Below are positions 31,636-39,164 of a stretch of DNA of 43,985 nucleotides, one piece after another (within the stretch, counting starts at the first letter, position 1; every line of letters begins with the position of its first letter). The stretch lies in contig JBEDEM010000009.1 in NCBI GenBank assembly GCA_041175665.1, positions 1-43,985 on the forward strand, written 5' to 3'. The notes beneath the pieces are model-generated. The model ran no database searches. It worked only from the letters and a program-made list of their open reading frames with translations, and had not been told where the DNA came from. The translations under genes were made by a program, and so were the position numbers. This DNA is from UBA3064 sp016868095 (GTDB taxonomy: Bacteria > Pseudomonadota > Gammaproteobacteria > Burkholderiales > Burkholderiaceae_E).

Positions 31636-32141
31636 GGTTTTCCCGCCGATGTTTTGCTAGGACTGCGATGACTGCGCCGCTCCTTGGTCCGAGTCTAGGG
31701 GTGGTCCTGTTGCTGCAGCCACAGCAAGTTGGGGCGATTGGTGCGCCCGAGGTTGCCGTCAAAGAGGTGCAGCTTCAGGGTATTGATCGTGAGCAGTTGC
31801 GTTTGTTGGTTGTGCTAAAGCTCGATAACAGTAATCCTGTGCCCATTCCACTTTCAACGATACAGTTTCTTGCACGTATCGAAGAGCGCGAACTAGCCAA
31901 GGGTCAAACAACTGAAAGTTTGCGATTGCCCGCTTTAGGTAGTGCCGATGCGAGCTTTCGTGTGCTGATTCCGCTGCGTGCGATTCCTGGTGCGCTTGAT
32001 CGAGGCTTGGTGGCCCTGTTTGGCGAGGGCCTTCGTTATGATATTGAAGGTACGGCCGAGTTGGGCGGCCTTTTTCGCATTCCGTTTCGAAAAAACGGGC
32101 GTTTCACACGAACACAATTACTTGCAGCAATTCGTTCATAA
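31632..32141 (+). CDS. exported LEA type 2 / WHy-domain-like protein
   Basis: This 169-residue protein starts at ATG 31632, overlapping the metallophosphoesterase stop as ATGA, with GGGAG just upstream. Residues 1-35 look like a signal peptide with a twin-arginine start (FSRRCFARTA) and a hydrophobic stretch. The rest has the beta-strand pattern of LEA type 2 (WHy) proteins: VAVKEVQLQGIDREQLRLLVVLKLDNSNPVPIPLS..., then a paired region ending GTAELGGLFRIPFRKNG. Bacterial members are periplasmic and linked to stress or desiccation by analogy only. The upstream frame to 31575 lies inside the previous gene and is not used. Confidence 0.8.
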   Translation: MRFSRRCFARTAMTAPLLGPSLGVVLLLQPQQVGAIGAPEVAVKEVQLQGIDREQLRLLVVLKLDNSNPVPIPLSTIQFLARIEERELAKGQTTESLRLPALGSADASFRVLIPLRAIPGALDRGLVALFGEGLRYDIEGTAELGGLFRIPFRKNGRFTRTQLLAAIRS

Positions 32142-32142
32142 T

Positions 32143-32203
32143 TATCATGAGTAGACCGGTCTAATTTGTTTATACCTTATATCATGAGTAGACGGTCTAA
32201 TTT
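32143..32203. repeat. two operator-like palindromic repeats between convergent genes
   Basis: Copy 1 (32143-32167) and copy 2 (32180-32203) are 25 and 24 bases and identical except for one missing base. Copy 1 holds the perfect palindrome TAGACCGGTCTA; copy 2 has TAGACGGTCTA. Each is preceded by TATCATGAG. The size and symmetry resemble TetR-family operators. No regulator gene is in the window. Copy 2 contains the TAG stop codon of the DUF3299 gene. Confidence 0.7.
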
Positions 32204-32772
32204 TTCTTGCCCTGATAGACCTGTACTTTGGATTGCGGCATGCGATAACCTGATACACCAAGGGCAGATTCAAAGCGAACCACATCAAGCCGACCGCTGA
32301 CCCAAACGGCTGCTTGCGCGGTTTTTTCGCTGATCGGGTCAGTACTTATTACATGAACGATTTGGTTTGCCGGGGGAGGCGGTGAGTGGATGCATGCGCC
32401 AAAGTAGGGTACGAGTAAGAACTCACTGATGCCTTTCGCACTGCGCTCAAGCGGCGCAACAAAACCCGGCAAACGGATATGCTGGCCGTGCAGGCTGTTG
32501 ACTGCTGGCGCCTTATCCCATAGCTCTCGGAGTTTGGCCATTGCTTCGTTTGCTCGAGGGTCGCCGTCTTGTAAGAGCGCAAAATTCATGCCCTCGAGTA
32601 ACTTTTCGGGCTTCCAGTCGGCTGGAATCAAATCGTCCCAGCTCAAATCGCGAACCTTGCTCTGACTTTGCGAGAGCGCACTGGGTGATTTCAGCAGGGC
32701 GATGGCCGTTGGAAGCAGGCTGAGTGCAAGTAAGCCTCGTCGCATACGGGCCTTTGAAACCGGGTCGATCAT
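32197..32772 (-). CDS. DUF3299 family exported protein
   Basis: From ATG 32772 the product has 191 residues with a hydrophobic signal segment (RRGLLALSLLPTAIALL). The conserved DUF3299 blocks follow: HIRLPGFVAPLERS, EFLLVPYFGACIHSPPPPANQIV and AVWVSGRL. The Cys-x-His within GACIHSPPPP could bind metal. It starts two bases after the FtsX-type permease stop, with GGAG 10 bases upstream, and is the last gene of an ABC ATPase-permease-DUF3299 set. A similar set, PA4064-PA4066, sits in a zinc-regulated operon in Pseudomonas aeruginosa (from memory). The upstream frame to 32880 lies inside the permease gene. Confidence 0.85.
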   Translation of the reverse strand: MIDPVSKARMRRGLLALSLLPTAIALLKSPSALSQSQSKVRDLSWDDLIPADWKPEKLLEGMNFALLQDGDPRANEAMAKLRELWDKAPAVNSLHGQHIRLPGFVAPLERSAKGISEFLLVPYFGACIHSPPPPANQIVHVISTDPISEKTAQAAVWVSGRLDVVRFESALGVSGYRMPQSKVQVYQGKKN

Positions 32773-32774
32773 GC

Positions 32775-34106
32775 CTAGCGCTCCATCATGCCTTGTTGTA
32801 GGGAGATGCGATAAGCTCGCCAAGCGGGCAGCAAACTTACCAACAAGGCGCAAGCATAAACCGAAGCGACAAAAGGCCACTCGTCATAGCGAAGCCATTG
32901 CGCGGACATGCGAAGGCCAGCTTCGGCCAGGAGCGCCTCTCTGAAAAAGAATATCAAGGCGCTTAGGCTTAGTAATGAACATACCAGGGCAAGGCTTGCT
33001 GCAAGCAAGGCTTCGACCACCACGAGGAGGGCGATTTGCCAGGGTCGCGCACCGAGCACTCGAAGCAATGAGAGTTCGCGCTCGCGCTCACGCATCGAAG
33101 CCAGCAAACTTGCGCCCATGCCGAGCATAGATACAACAAGCATAACAAAGGCGAGTAGAGAAAACCCAGCCTCTGCTTTACCGATAAGCTGCCAGAGATC
33201 GGCAAGCGCAAGCCCAGGTGCGGCGGCGGTCATGGCGGCAGGACCACCCGATTCGATTTGACGCTGGGTACGAAAGAGAAGGTTGCGTTGCTTCAGCCCA
33301 ATGTATACCGCGCTTATTTGCTTAGGACTTAGATCAAACTTTCTAACCATCGCTTCCGATAGCTTCAATCCTGGTATCGGCGCACCGGCCTGCCAGCCCA
33401 CATGCAAAGCTTCGATCGACTCGAGCGATACGAATAAACTTCGATCAATCGCAGTACCCGTTGGCGCAAGCAGACCAACGATGCGAAATGGTTTGTCCTC
33501 GTGACTTGCCGAAACGCCAAAGCTCTTTGGAGCGATTAAGGGGTTAGTTTGTGACTCATCGCTTGGTAAGCCATGTTCTAGAACAATCGAGGCATCGAGT
33601 TTGTAGCCCAATTGTCTGGCCACGGAGGCGCCGATGACGACCTCCCATAATTCTGTAAAGGCCTTGCCTTGCGTAAAAACAAGCGGTTCGGCTTCGCCGG
33701 TGCGAATATGTTCAAAGAATTGACGCTCGGTGCCGATCACCCGATAAGGCCCATGAGAGTCGCCCAGCGAAATAGGCACAGCCCATGCGACTGAGTCTAA
33801 TGCGCTGAGCCATTTCAAGCTTTCGAATGTTAAGGCTTCACGTGGCTCGCCCAGATGAAAGACGGTCGAAAGCAGTAACTGAGCAGGGTGACCCTTTGGG
33901 CCAACCAATAAATCGGTGCCGCTAATCGACTGGGCAAATGATGTTTTGATATCAACACGTAAACGTTCGATAAAAAATAATAACGCACAAGATAAAGACA
34001 TGGCTAGTATGAGCAAACTGAGCGCAATTCGGCGATGCCAAAGGCTCTTACTTGCCAGCTCAAAGATAAGCGCTGCGGTTTGGCTGAAGGATCGTTGAGA
34101 CGACAT
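32775..34106 (-). CDS. FtsX/MacB-type ABC transporter permease
   Basis: This 443-residue protein has an N-terminal membrane helix (about residues 26-48) and a large periplasmic MacB-like domain. The C-terminal FtsX domain has three more hydrophobic segments, with the coupling segment MREREREL.SLLRVLGARPWQI between the first and second. Such permeases do not carry solutes by a classical pore. They couple ATP use to extraction or mechanical work in the periplasm, as in LolCE and MacB. It follows its ATPase after 21 bases and precedes a DUF3299 gene by two bases. Confidence 0.9.
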   Translation of the reverse strand: MSSQRSFSQTAALIFELASKSLWHRRIALSLLILAMSLSCALLFFIERLRVDIKTSFAQSISGTDLLVGPKGHPAQLLLSTVFHLGEPREALTFESLKWLSALDSVAWAVPISLGDSHGPYRVIGTERQFFEHIRTGEAEPLVFTQGKAFTELWEVVIGASVARQLGYKLDASIVLEHGLPSDESQTNPLIAPKSFGVSASHEDKPFRIVGLLAPTGTAIDRSLFVSLESIEALHVGWQAGAPIPGLKLSEAMVRKFDLSPKQISAVYIGLKQRNLLFRTQRQIESGGPAAMTAAAPGLALADLWQLIGKAEAGFSLLAFVMLVVSMLGMGASLLASMRERERELSLLRVLGARPWQIALLVVVEALLAASLALVCSLLSLSALIFFFREALLAEAGLRMSAQWLRYDEWPFVASVYACALLVSLLPAWRAYRISLQQGMMER

Positions 34107-34127
34107 GGTTAAGTGGGCGTCTTGTTG

Positions 34128-34802
34128 CTATAGCGACATACGCCAATGGCGGTCAACATGCTTTTCAAGGGCTTGGTGGTGACTCACCAAAATCAGCGCT
34201 GTTCCCTGGCGCCGGCATTGACGGGTGAGCAGATCGATGAGTTGTGTCTCACGCTTTGCATCAAGAGCCGAGCTTGGCTCATCGGCTAGCAATAATTCGG
34301 GCTCACCGAGCAGCGCTCGCACGGCGGCTACGCGTTGTTGCTGGCCAATCGAAAGTTGGGTAACCGGTCGAGCGATGGCCTTAGCGTCAAGATCAAGTTC
34401 GTTCGCCAGCTTTCTCGCTGCATCTCGCATACTGTTAATCGTGCTAAATGACTGACTTCGGCGGGAACTTAGTCGGCAGGCGAGCACCATATTGTCGAGC
34501 GCACTTAAATACGGAATCAAATTGAACTGTTGGAAAACAATGCCGACATGGTCAGCGCGAAAGCGGTCTCTGTGGGCTGCTGTCAGGCTGGCAAGATCAA
34601 CCCCAAGCAATTTGACCGAACCCTTGGGTGCAACCATGATGCCAGCGATCAGCGCGAGCAAGGTGCTCTTGCCACATCCGCTAGGGCCACTAATCAGGAG
34701 CTGTTCGCCTGCCTGAACCTGCCAGCAAGGGAGATCGATCAAACTTTCCTTCGCACCCCAGGAAAATTCCAAGCCTTGTAGGTCAACCAGGGCGGCGCTC
34801 AT
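34128..34802 (-). CDS. ABC transporter ATP-binding protein, LolD/MacB-type
   Basis: This 224-residue ATPase has Walker A GPSGCGKST near residue 38, a Q-loop in FQQFNLIPYLSALDNM, the signature LSIGQQQRVAAVRAL and Walker B LLLADEPSSALD. The sequence belongs to the LolD/MacB/FtsE class that pairs with FtsX-type permeases, and such a permease follows 21 bases later. The promoter should lie in the 100-base gap shared with the divergent glycine-zipper gene. I did not find a convincing Zur-type site there. Confidence 0.92.
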   Translation of the reverse strand: MSAALVDLQGLEFSWGAKESLIDLPCWQVQAGEQLLISGPSGCGKSTLLALIAGIMVAPKGSVKLLGVDLASLTAAHRDRFRADHVGIVFQQFNLIPYLSALDNMVLACRLSSRRSQSFSTINSMRDAARKLANELDLDAKAIARPVTQLSIGQQQRVAAVRALLGEPELLLADEPSSALDAKRETQLIDLLTRQCRRQGTALILVSHHQALEKHVDRHWRMSL

Positions 34803-34902
34803 GCATTGAAGAGGTAATGACGATGTTTAAAGGCATCATTGCGAAGTATCCTAAACACATGATGGCGAACTGATCCTCAGATCTCGAAATAAGGGTGGCG
34901 AC

Positions 34903-35622
34903 ATGAAAGAGCATATGACAAACAACCTTCCCAGCCATTTGGCCTTGTCGACGATTAAGGCTTTTCGAAGGACGGCTGCACTGACAAGCCTTTGTTGTCT
35001 GGCATGGACTGGGCTTGCTCATGCCCAGGATGCGGCGCGCGTGATCTCTCGAACCGCAAATCTACAGCAAGTGCTCGTGCCCTCATCGTATTGCGCACAG
35101 CGACTTGCCCCTGCGCCTGCGGTTCATGCAGAGCGCTCAAACGCGGGCGCTGTTGTGGGAGCCATCGCCGGTGGATTGCTTGGCAGCACGGTGGGTCGCG
35201 GCGATGGTCGGGTTGCTGCTGCAGCAATCGGTGCTGCCACGGGAGCCATCATCGGTGACCGGGTTGATAATACACCTGCAGCGGCAGGCAGCCATTTGGG
35301 GACGGCTGCGCCGATTACTCAGGCGGGCGGCGAGGCGGCTGTGACCATCACCTCAAGCCCTGTGGGTGCTCCGGGTGCTGTCGCACCTATTGGGCCCTTG
35401 CCAGCTGCACCTGCTATTGTTTGTCAGGGAAGCCAGGCGCTTGAGACTCGGGTTGCCGGTTATACCGTCGTCTATGAATATGCTGGTAGGCAATATAGCG
35501 CCCAACTAAACCGTGATCCCGGAGAAACGCTCCCCTTAGTCATTACGCCGGATCCCAGTTATCTGATGGCAGCGCCACTGACAACCTATGCGCCGATTGA
35601 TCAGCGCCGCCGCAGATACTAG
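34903..35622 (+). CDS. exported glycine-zipper (2TM) protein
   Basis: This 239-residue protein has a signal peptide with a likely cut after AHA near residue 41. Residues 81-121 form a glycine zipper of the Rick_17kDa/2TM type (GAVVGAIAGGLLGSTVGRG...AAIGAATGAIIGDRV), which packs in the envelope. A Pro/Ala/Gly-rich linker follows, then a C-terminal domain with VAGYTVVYEYAGRQYSAQL and DPGETLPL, seen in many proteobacterial surface-antigen-like proteins. AAGGGTGG lies just before the ATG. The TAG stop interlocks with that of the convergent amidase in CTAG. Confidence 0.85.
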   Translation: MKEHMTNNLPSHLALSTIKAFRRTAALTSLCCLAWTGLAHAQDAARVISRTANLQQVLVPSSYCAQRLAPAPAVHAERSNAGAVVGAIAGGLLGSTVGRGDGRVAAAAIGAATGAIIGDRVDNTPAAAGSHLGTAAPITQAGGEAAVTITSSPVGAPGAVAPIGPLPAAPAIVCQGSQALETRVAGYTVVYEYAGRQYSAQLNRDPGETLPLVITPDPSYLMAAPLTTYAPIDQRRRRY

Positions 35623-37109
35623 GATGCAAACGCCGGCGGTGGCTGGAATTGGCAGCCGGCGTACTTCTCGAGTAATTCGGCAAAGGCAAGGGTGATCCGG
35701 TCACCGTCGCGCGGCCCGATGACCTGCACACCAAAGGGAAGCCCCTTAGCCGTTTGTCCTGCGGGAACCGCGGTGCCGGGAAGCCCACAAAGGGTCGACA
35801 TCCCTGCCCAAAACATGGTCTGCGTGGAGGGTTGTTGCTGACCATTCACCGCAATCATGCGCTCCCAGCGTTCGCCGGATTGCATGTGATGAAAGGCCGG
35901 CATTGATGCAACCGGGCAAAGCAGGACGTCTACTTCATCAAACCACGCTGCCCAAGTACGCGCCATCGCCATGCGCTCTTCGTGCGCCTGTAACCACTCA
36001 CGGTGAGTCATGGTGTTGGCTTGCACCATCCAGGCATAGTAATCGTAGCCTTTTCGCTCCTGGCGCGTGCCTTTACGATAAGCCTCGGCCACTTCGGCCT
36101 GCTCCATGAAGGCCTGATCCGACAGACCCCGCGAGGTTGCAGCGCGCAGCATGCGAATATAGAGCTTGTGCAAATGCTCGAGTTCAATTGGAGGACCTTT
36201 GCGCTGCACCTTCATGCCGAGCTTTTCGAGCCGATCACCCAGCGCTTCAAGTCCTTTGACGATTTCTCGATCGACCGGACAGGTTTTTGCATCGCTTAGC
36301 AAGGCAACCCGCCAGCCACTGGGCTTTGACAGCCGCGCTGCTGGCATGTGCAAGCCATGCCCTGCAAGATCTTCGCCGAGCGCAATATCAAAGCTGAGCT
36401 TAAGATCACGTGCATATCTTGCTAATGGCCCATAGGCGACTAAATCGGCTGTTGCCAGGGCATCGGGTAAGGCATGGCCTTCACCGCTCAGCACTCCGAT
36501 GCTGGGCTTATGTCCAAAAACACCGCAAAAATGGGCCGGTCCGCGGATTGAACCGCCGATATCGCTGCCAAGTTCTAGAAAACTGAACCCTGCAGCAAGC
36601 GCTGCCGCACCCCCGCCGCTCGATCCTCCAGGCACACGTGTGACATCGTAGGGATTATTCGTTGTGCCATAAATCGGGTTAAAACTTTGCCAATCTGAAA
36701 GGCGCACGGGCACATTGGTTTTACCCATCACAATTGCACCGGCTTGTTTCAGCCTGGAGACCATCAGCGCATCTGACTGGGCGATGTTGGCTCGCATGTC
36801 GACCCGACCAAAAGTACTTGGCAGACCGGCAAGATCATAGGACTCCTTCACCGTGATCGGTACGCCTGCAAGCGGCCCAAGCGCCTGCTTTTGGCGTTCG
36901 GAGCCACGTTGCACGATTCGATCGATGCGTTCGGCTTCAAGTCTTGCCTGATCAAAGTCGCGCACAACCACAGCGTTTATTGCTTGATCGTGCTTTTGGA
37001 TGCGTTCGATTTGCGCCGACAGCACATCGCTTGCTTTCAAGGTCCCGCGCTTGACGCGGTTTGCAATCGCGATGGCCGATTCAAAGGCTTGCGGATAAGG
37101 CGATTTCAT
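35619..37109 (-). CDS. amidase signature family protein
   Basis: From ATG 37109 this is a 496-residue amidase with the full Ser-cisSer-Lys triad: Lys88 in PITVKES, Ser163 in PGGSSGGGAAAL and Ser187 in GSDIGGSIRGP. The spacings of 75 and 24 residues match those of FAAH. VFGHKPSIGV follows as usual. The substrate amide is unknown; length and sequence are closer to general amidases than to GatA, since no GatCB partner is near. GAGG lies upstream of 37109. The frame to 37145 would overlap the SDR stop. It follows the SDR after 19 bases, so the two are probably co-transcribed. Confidence 0.92.
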   Translation of the reverse strand: MKSPYPQAFESAIAIANRVKRGTLKASDVLSAQIERIQKHDQAINAVVVRDFDQARLEAERIDRIVQRGSERQKQALGPLAGVPITVKESYDLAGLPSTFGRVDMRANIAQSDALMVSRLKQAGAIVMGKTNVPVRLSDWQSFNPIYGTTNNPYDVTRVPGGSSGGGAAALAAGFSFLELGSDIGGSIRGPAHFCGVFGHKPSIGVLSGEGHALPDALATADLVAYGPLARYARDLKLSFDIALGEDLAGHGLHMPAARLSKPSGWRVALLSDAKTCPVDREIVKGLEALGDRLEKLGMKVQRKGPPIELEHLHKLYIRMLRAATSRGLSDQAFMEQAEVAEAYRKGTRQERKGYDYYAWMVQANTMTHREWLQAHEERMAMARTWAAWFDEVDVLLCPVASMPAFHHMQSGERWERMIAVNGQQQPSTQTMFWAGMSTLCGLPGTAVPAGQTAKGLPFGVQVIGPRDGDRITLAFAELLEKYAGCQFQPPPAFAS

Positions 37110-37128
37110 AACGATGTTAGCCTCAAAC

Positions 37129-37887
37129 TTAGCCGCGGCCCACATAGGGCATGTTGGTTGCCATCACCGTCATGAAGAGCACATTACTTTGCAGGGGTAA
37201 CTCGGCCATGTGGAGTACCGATTGGCCAACATGGGTCACATCCATTAAGGGCTCTGCGGCGATCTCGCCGTTGGCCTGTGGCACGCCTTTGGCCATACGA
37301 GCCGCCATCGGCGTTTCAGCATTGCCGATATCGATTTGACCGCAGGCGATATTAAATCGACGCCCATCGAGTGCTGTAGACCTTGTGAGGCCGGTGATCG
37401 CGTGTTTGGTTGAGGTGTATGCGATCGAATTGGGACGTGGTGCATAAGCAGAGATCGATCCATTATTGATAATCCTGCCACCTTGGGGGTCTTGCGATTT
37501 CATTTGCTTAACCGCTGCACGGGTGCAAAGAAAAGAACCGGTTAAATTGGTGTCAACCACATGTCGCCAGGTCTCGATCGGCAACTCATCAATGGGAACG
37601 GCAGGTGCACCGATGCCTGCATTATTAAAGAGCACATCAAGACGCCCAAAGGCCGCAACGCAGGCGTCAAAAAGATCGTCGATTGAAGAGGCGTCGCAAA
37701 CGTCGGTAACTTTAGCGAGCGCTCTGCCTTGAGCGTCTTGCGCCATCGCTATGGTTTCATGCAAGGCGTCTTGTCTGCGACCTGCAAGCACAACTCGATA
37801 GCCTGCTTCAAGAAAGGCAAGACTGACGGCGCGGCCTACGCCGCTACCAGCGCCGGTGACGATAGCGACTTTTGATTGCGATGACAT
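37129..37887 (-). CDS. short-chain dehydrogenase/reductase
   Basis: This 252-residue classical SDR starts at ATG 37887, with AAGGAG eight bases upstream. It has the cofactor motif TGAGSGVG, NNAGIG, and the active-site YTSTK with an upstream serine in NNGSISAY. The DVCDASS segment after the third strand and GRRQ after the second suggest possible NADP(H) preference, which is uncertain. It diverges from the broken FAH-family gene across 65 bases and precedes the amidase, so it may belong to a small catabolic group. The upstream frame to 37968 runs into the FAH gene and is not used. Confidence 0.92.
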   Translation of the reverse strand: MSSQSKVAIVTGAGSGVGRAVSLAFLEAGYRVVLAGRRQDALHETIAMAQDAQGRALAKVTDVCDASSIDDLFDACVAAFGRLDVLFNNAGIGAPAVPIDELPIETWRHVVDTNLTGSFLCTRAAVKQMKSQDPQGGRIINNGSISAYAPRPNSIAYTSTKHAITGLTRSTALDGRRFNIACGQIDIGNAETPMAARMAKGVPQANGEIAAEPLMDVTHVGQSVLHMAELPLQSNVLFMTVMATNMPYVGRG

Positions 37888-37911
37888 GAAACAGTTCTCC
37901 TTGATCAAGCG

Positions 37912-37941
37912 TGGAATCTGCTTATCATGCATGACATTCCA
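37912..37941. promoter_or_regulatory. inverted repeat in the SDR/FAH divergent promoter region
   Basis: TGGAAT (37912-37917) and ATTCCA (37936-37941) are perfect inverted arms 18 bases apart. Between them are TATCAT (37923-37928), a possible -10, and the small palindrome ATGCAT. The position suits an operator for a divergent pair. No regulator gene is adjacent. Confidence 0.4.
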
Positions 37942-37952
37942 AGGAGAGGTGC

Positions 37953-38860
37953 ATGCGATTGTTTTCATTTCGAGACGGTGAGCAGATCAAACTCGGTGTT
38001 TTGAGTTCGGCAGCAGGCCTGGCCTATTATTCGCTTGAAGATATAGCGCCTTGGGCCCCACCAAGCATGCCTGCACTTTTGGCCATCCCTAAGGCCACAG
38101 AGAAAATCACAGCGGCTTTAGCGACTGCGCCCGATGCTTTGAAACGCGACTGCAGTGCGCTTCGCTACGCCCCTCTGATCTCTGCGCCCGGCAAGCTCAT
38201 TTGTATGGGCTTGAATTACGCAGACCATGCTGCTGAGGGCGGCCATGCTAGACCCGATTACCCAAGCTTTTTTCTGCGTGCGAACAGTTCCTTACTTGGT
38301 CAGGGCGAGGCGATCGTTCGCCCACGGCAAAGCCATCAGCTCGATTATGAGGCAGAACTTGCGGTCATCATTGGCCACCGAGCGCGCCACCTGACAGCCG
38401 AGCAAGCGCTTGATTGTGTTGCAGGATATAGTTTGTTTAACGATGCTTCGATTCGTGACTTTCAGCGCAAAACAACTCAGTGGACCATTGGCAAGAATTT
38501 TGATGCGACCGGGCCTTTTGGTCCGTGGCTCGTCACTTGCGAGGAGCTGCCGCTCGGCGCGGCGGGTCTGCGCATACAGTCGCGCTTAAACGGGCAGGTG
38601 ATGCAAGATGCAAACACCAAGGATTTCCTCTTTGATGTGCGCCAAACACCAAGGATTTCCTCTTTGATGTGCGCGAGGCGCTCGTCATTATTTCAGCTTG
38701 TATGACGCTTGAACCGGGCGATGTGATCATTACAGGAACGCCCGCTGGGGTCGGTTATGCGAGAAAACCACCGGTATTTATGAAAGCTGGCGATGTTTGC
38801 GAGATTGAAGTCGAGGGTATCGGGGTCTTAAGTAACCCGATTGTTGATGATGTGGAATAA
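37953..38860 (+). pseudogene. fumarylacetoacetate hydrolase-family gene broken by a 32-base tandem duplication
   Basis: The gene starts at ATG 37953 with AAGGAGAGG upstream. It encodes the FAH-family marks CMGLNYADHAAEGG, HQLDYEAELAVIIG, YSLFNDASIRDFQ and KNFDATGPFGPW. After residue 230 the frame is lost, and 20 unrelated residues lead to a stop at 38705. The rest of the domain, with MTLEPGDVIITGTPAGVG, continues in another frame to 38860. The cause is visible: 38611-38642 is repeated exactly at 38643-38674. Removing one copy gives a 291-residue protein, the usual family length. Members cleave or isomerise C-C bonds in aromatic catabolism. A GTG at 38669 could restart a 63-residue fragment. 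Confidence 0.92.
38611..38674 (+). repeat. perfect 32-base tandem duplication
   Basis: Bases 38611-38642 and 38643-38674 are identical and adjacent. Thirty-two is not a multiple of three, so the second copy shifts the reading frame of the FAH-family gene. Confidence 0.97.
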
Positions 38861-39164
38861 ATTAAAACAATCCTTGGGGCTTGAGAAGCAGCAGAAAGTG
38901 CAAGCCAGGCCGGTCGCTAAGACAGCAAACCAGCCACAGGCATCAAGCCAAGCACAGGCAACGGCCCAGTCTAAAGCAGCAAGTCCGGCCAAGCCAGGCT
39001 CAGCAGCCAAAGATCCCAAAGATGCGGCTTTTGACCTTGAGCGTGATGCGGTCAGAGCGAGTTTTCAGTCCGACCCACAAACGGTTGTTGCGGTCATCCG
39101 TGCTTGGCTGCATGAGGACTCAAAGCAGGCCGCCGCGCCCAAGGAGGACGCCAAACCCAGGTGA
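38847..39164 (+). CDS. small Ala/Gln/Lys-rich protein of unknown function
   Basis: I do not recognise a named family. From ATG 38847 the product has 105 residues: a short amphipathic start (MMWNKLKQSLGLEKQQ), a low-complexity Ala/Gln/Ser/Pro/Lys middle, then a folded-looking segment RDAVRASFQSDPQTVVAVIRAWLHED. That segment faintly recalls the C-terminus of the flagellar M-ring protein FliF, but no flagellar genes are here. It starts inside the end of the FAH pseudogene. Its last 71 bases overlap the end of the efflux pump gene on the other strand. TTG 38841 is another possible start. Confidence 0.6.
   Translation: MMWNKLKQSLGLEKQQKVQARPVAKTANQPQASSQAQATAQSKAASPAKPGSAAKDPKDAAFDLERDAVRASFQSDPQTVVAVIRAWLHEDSKQAAAPKEDAKPR

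Noticed and set aside
34803..34902. Zur-type operator upstream of the ABC ATPase
   Set aside because: GATG and CATC arms exist around 34825, but the symmetry is poor and does not resemble a Zur box.
38669..38860. Separate 63-residue gene starting at GTG 38669
   Set aside because: It is the C-terminal part of the FAH-family protein displaced by the 32-base duplication, not an independent gene.
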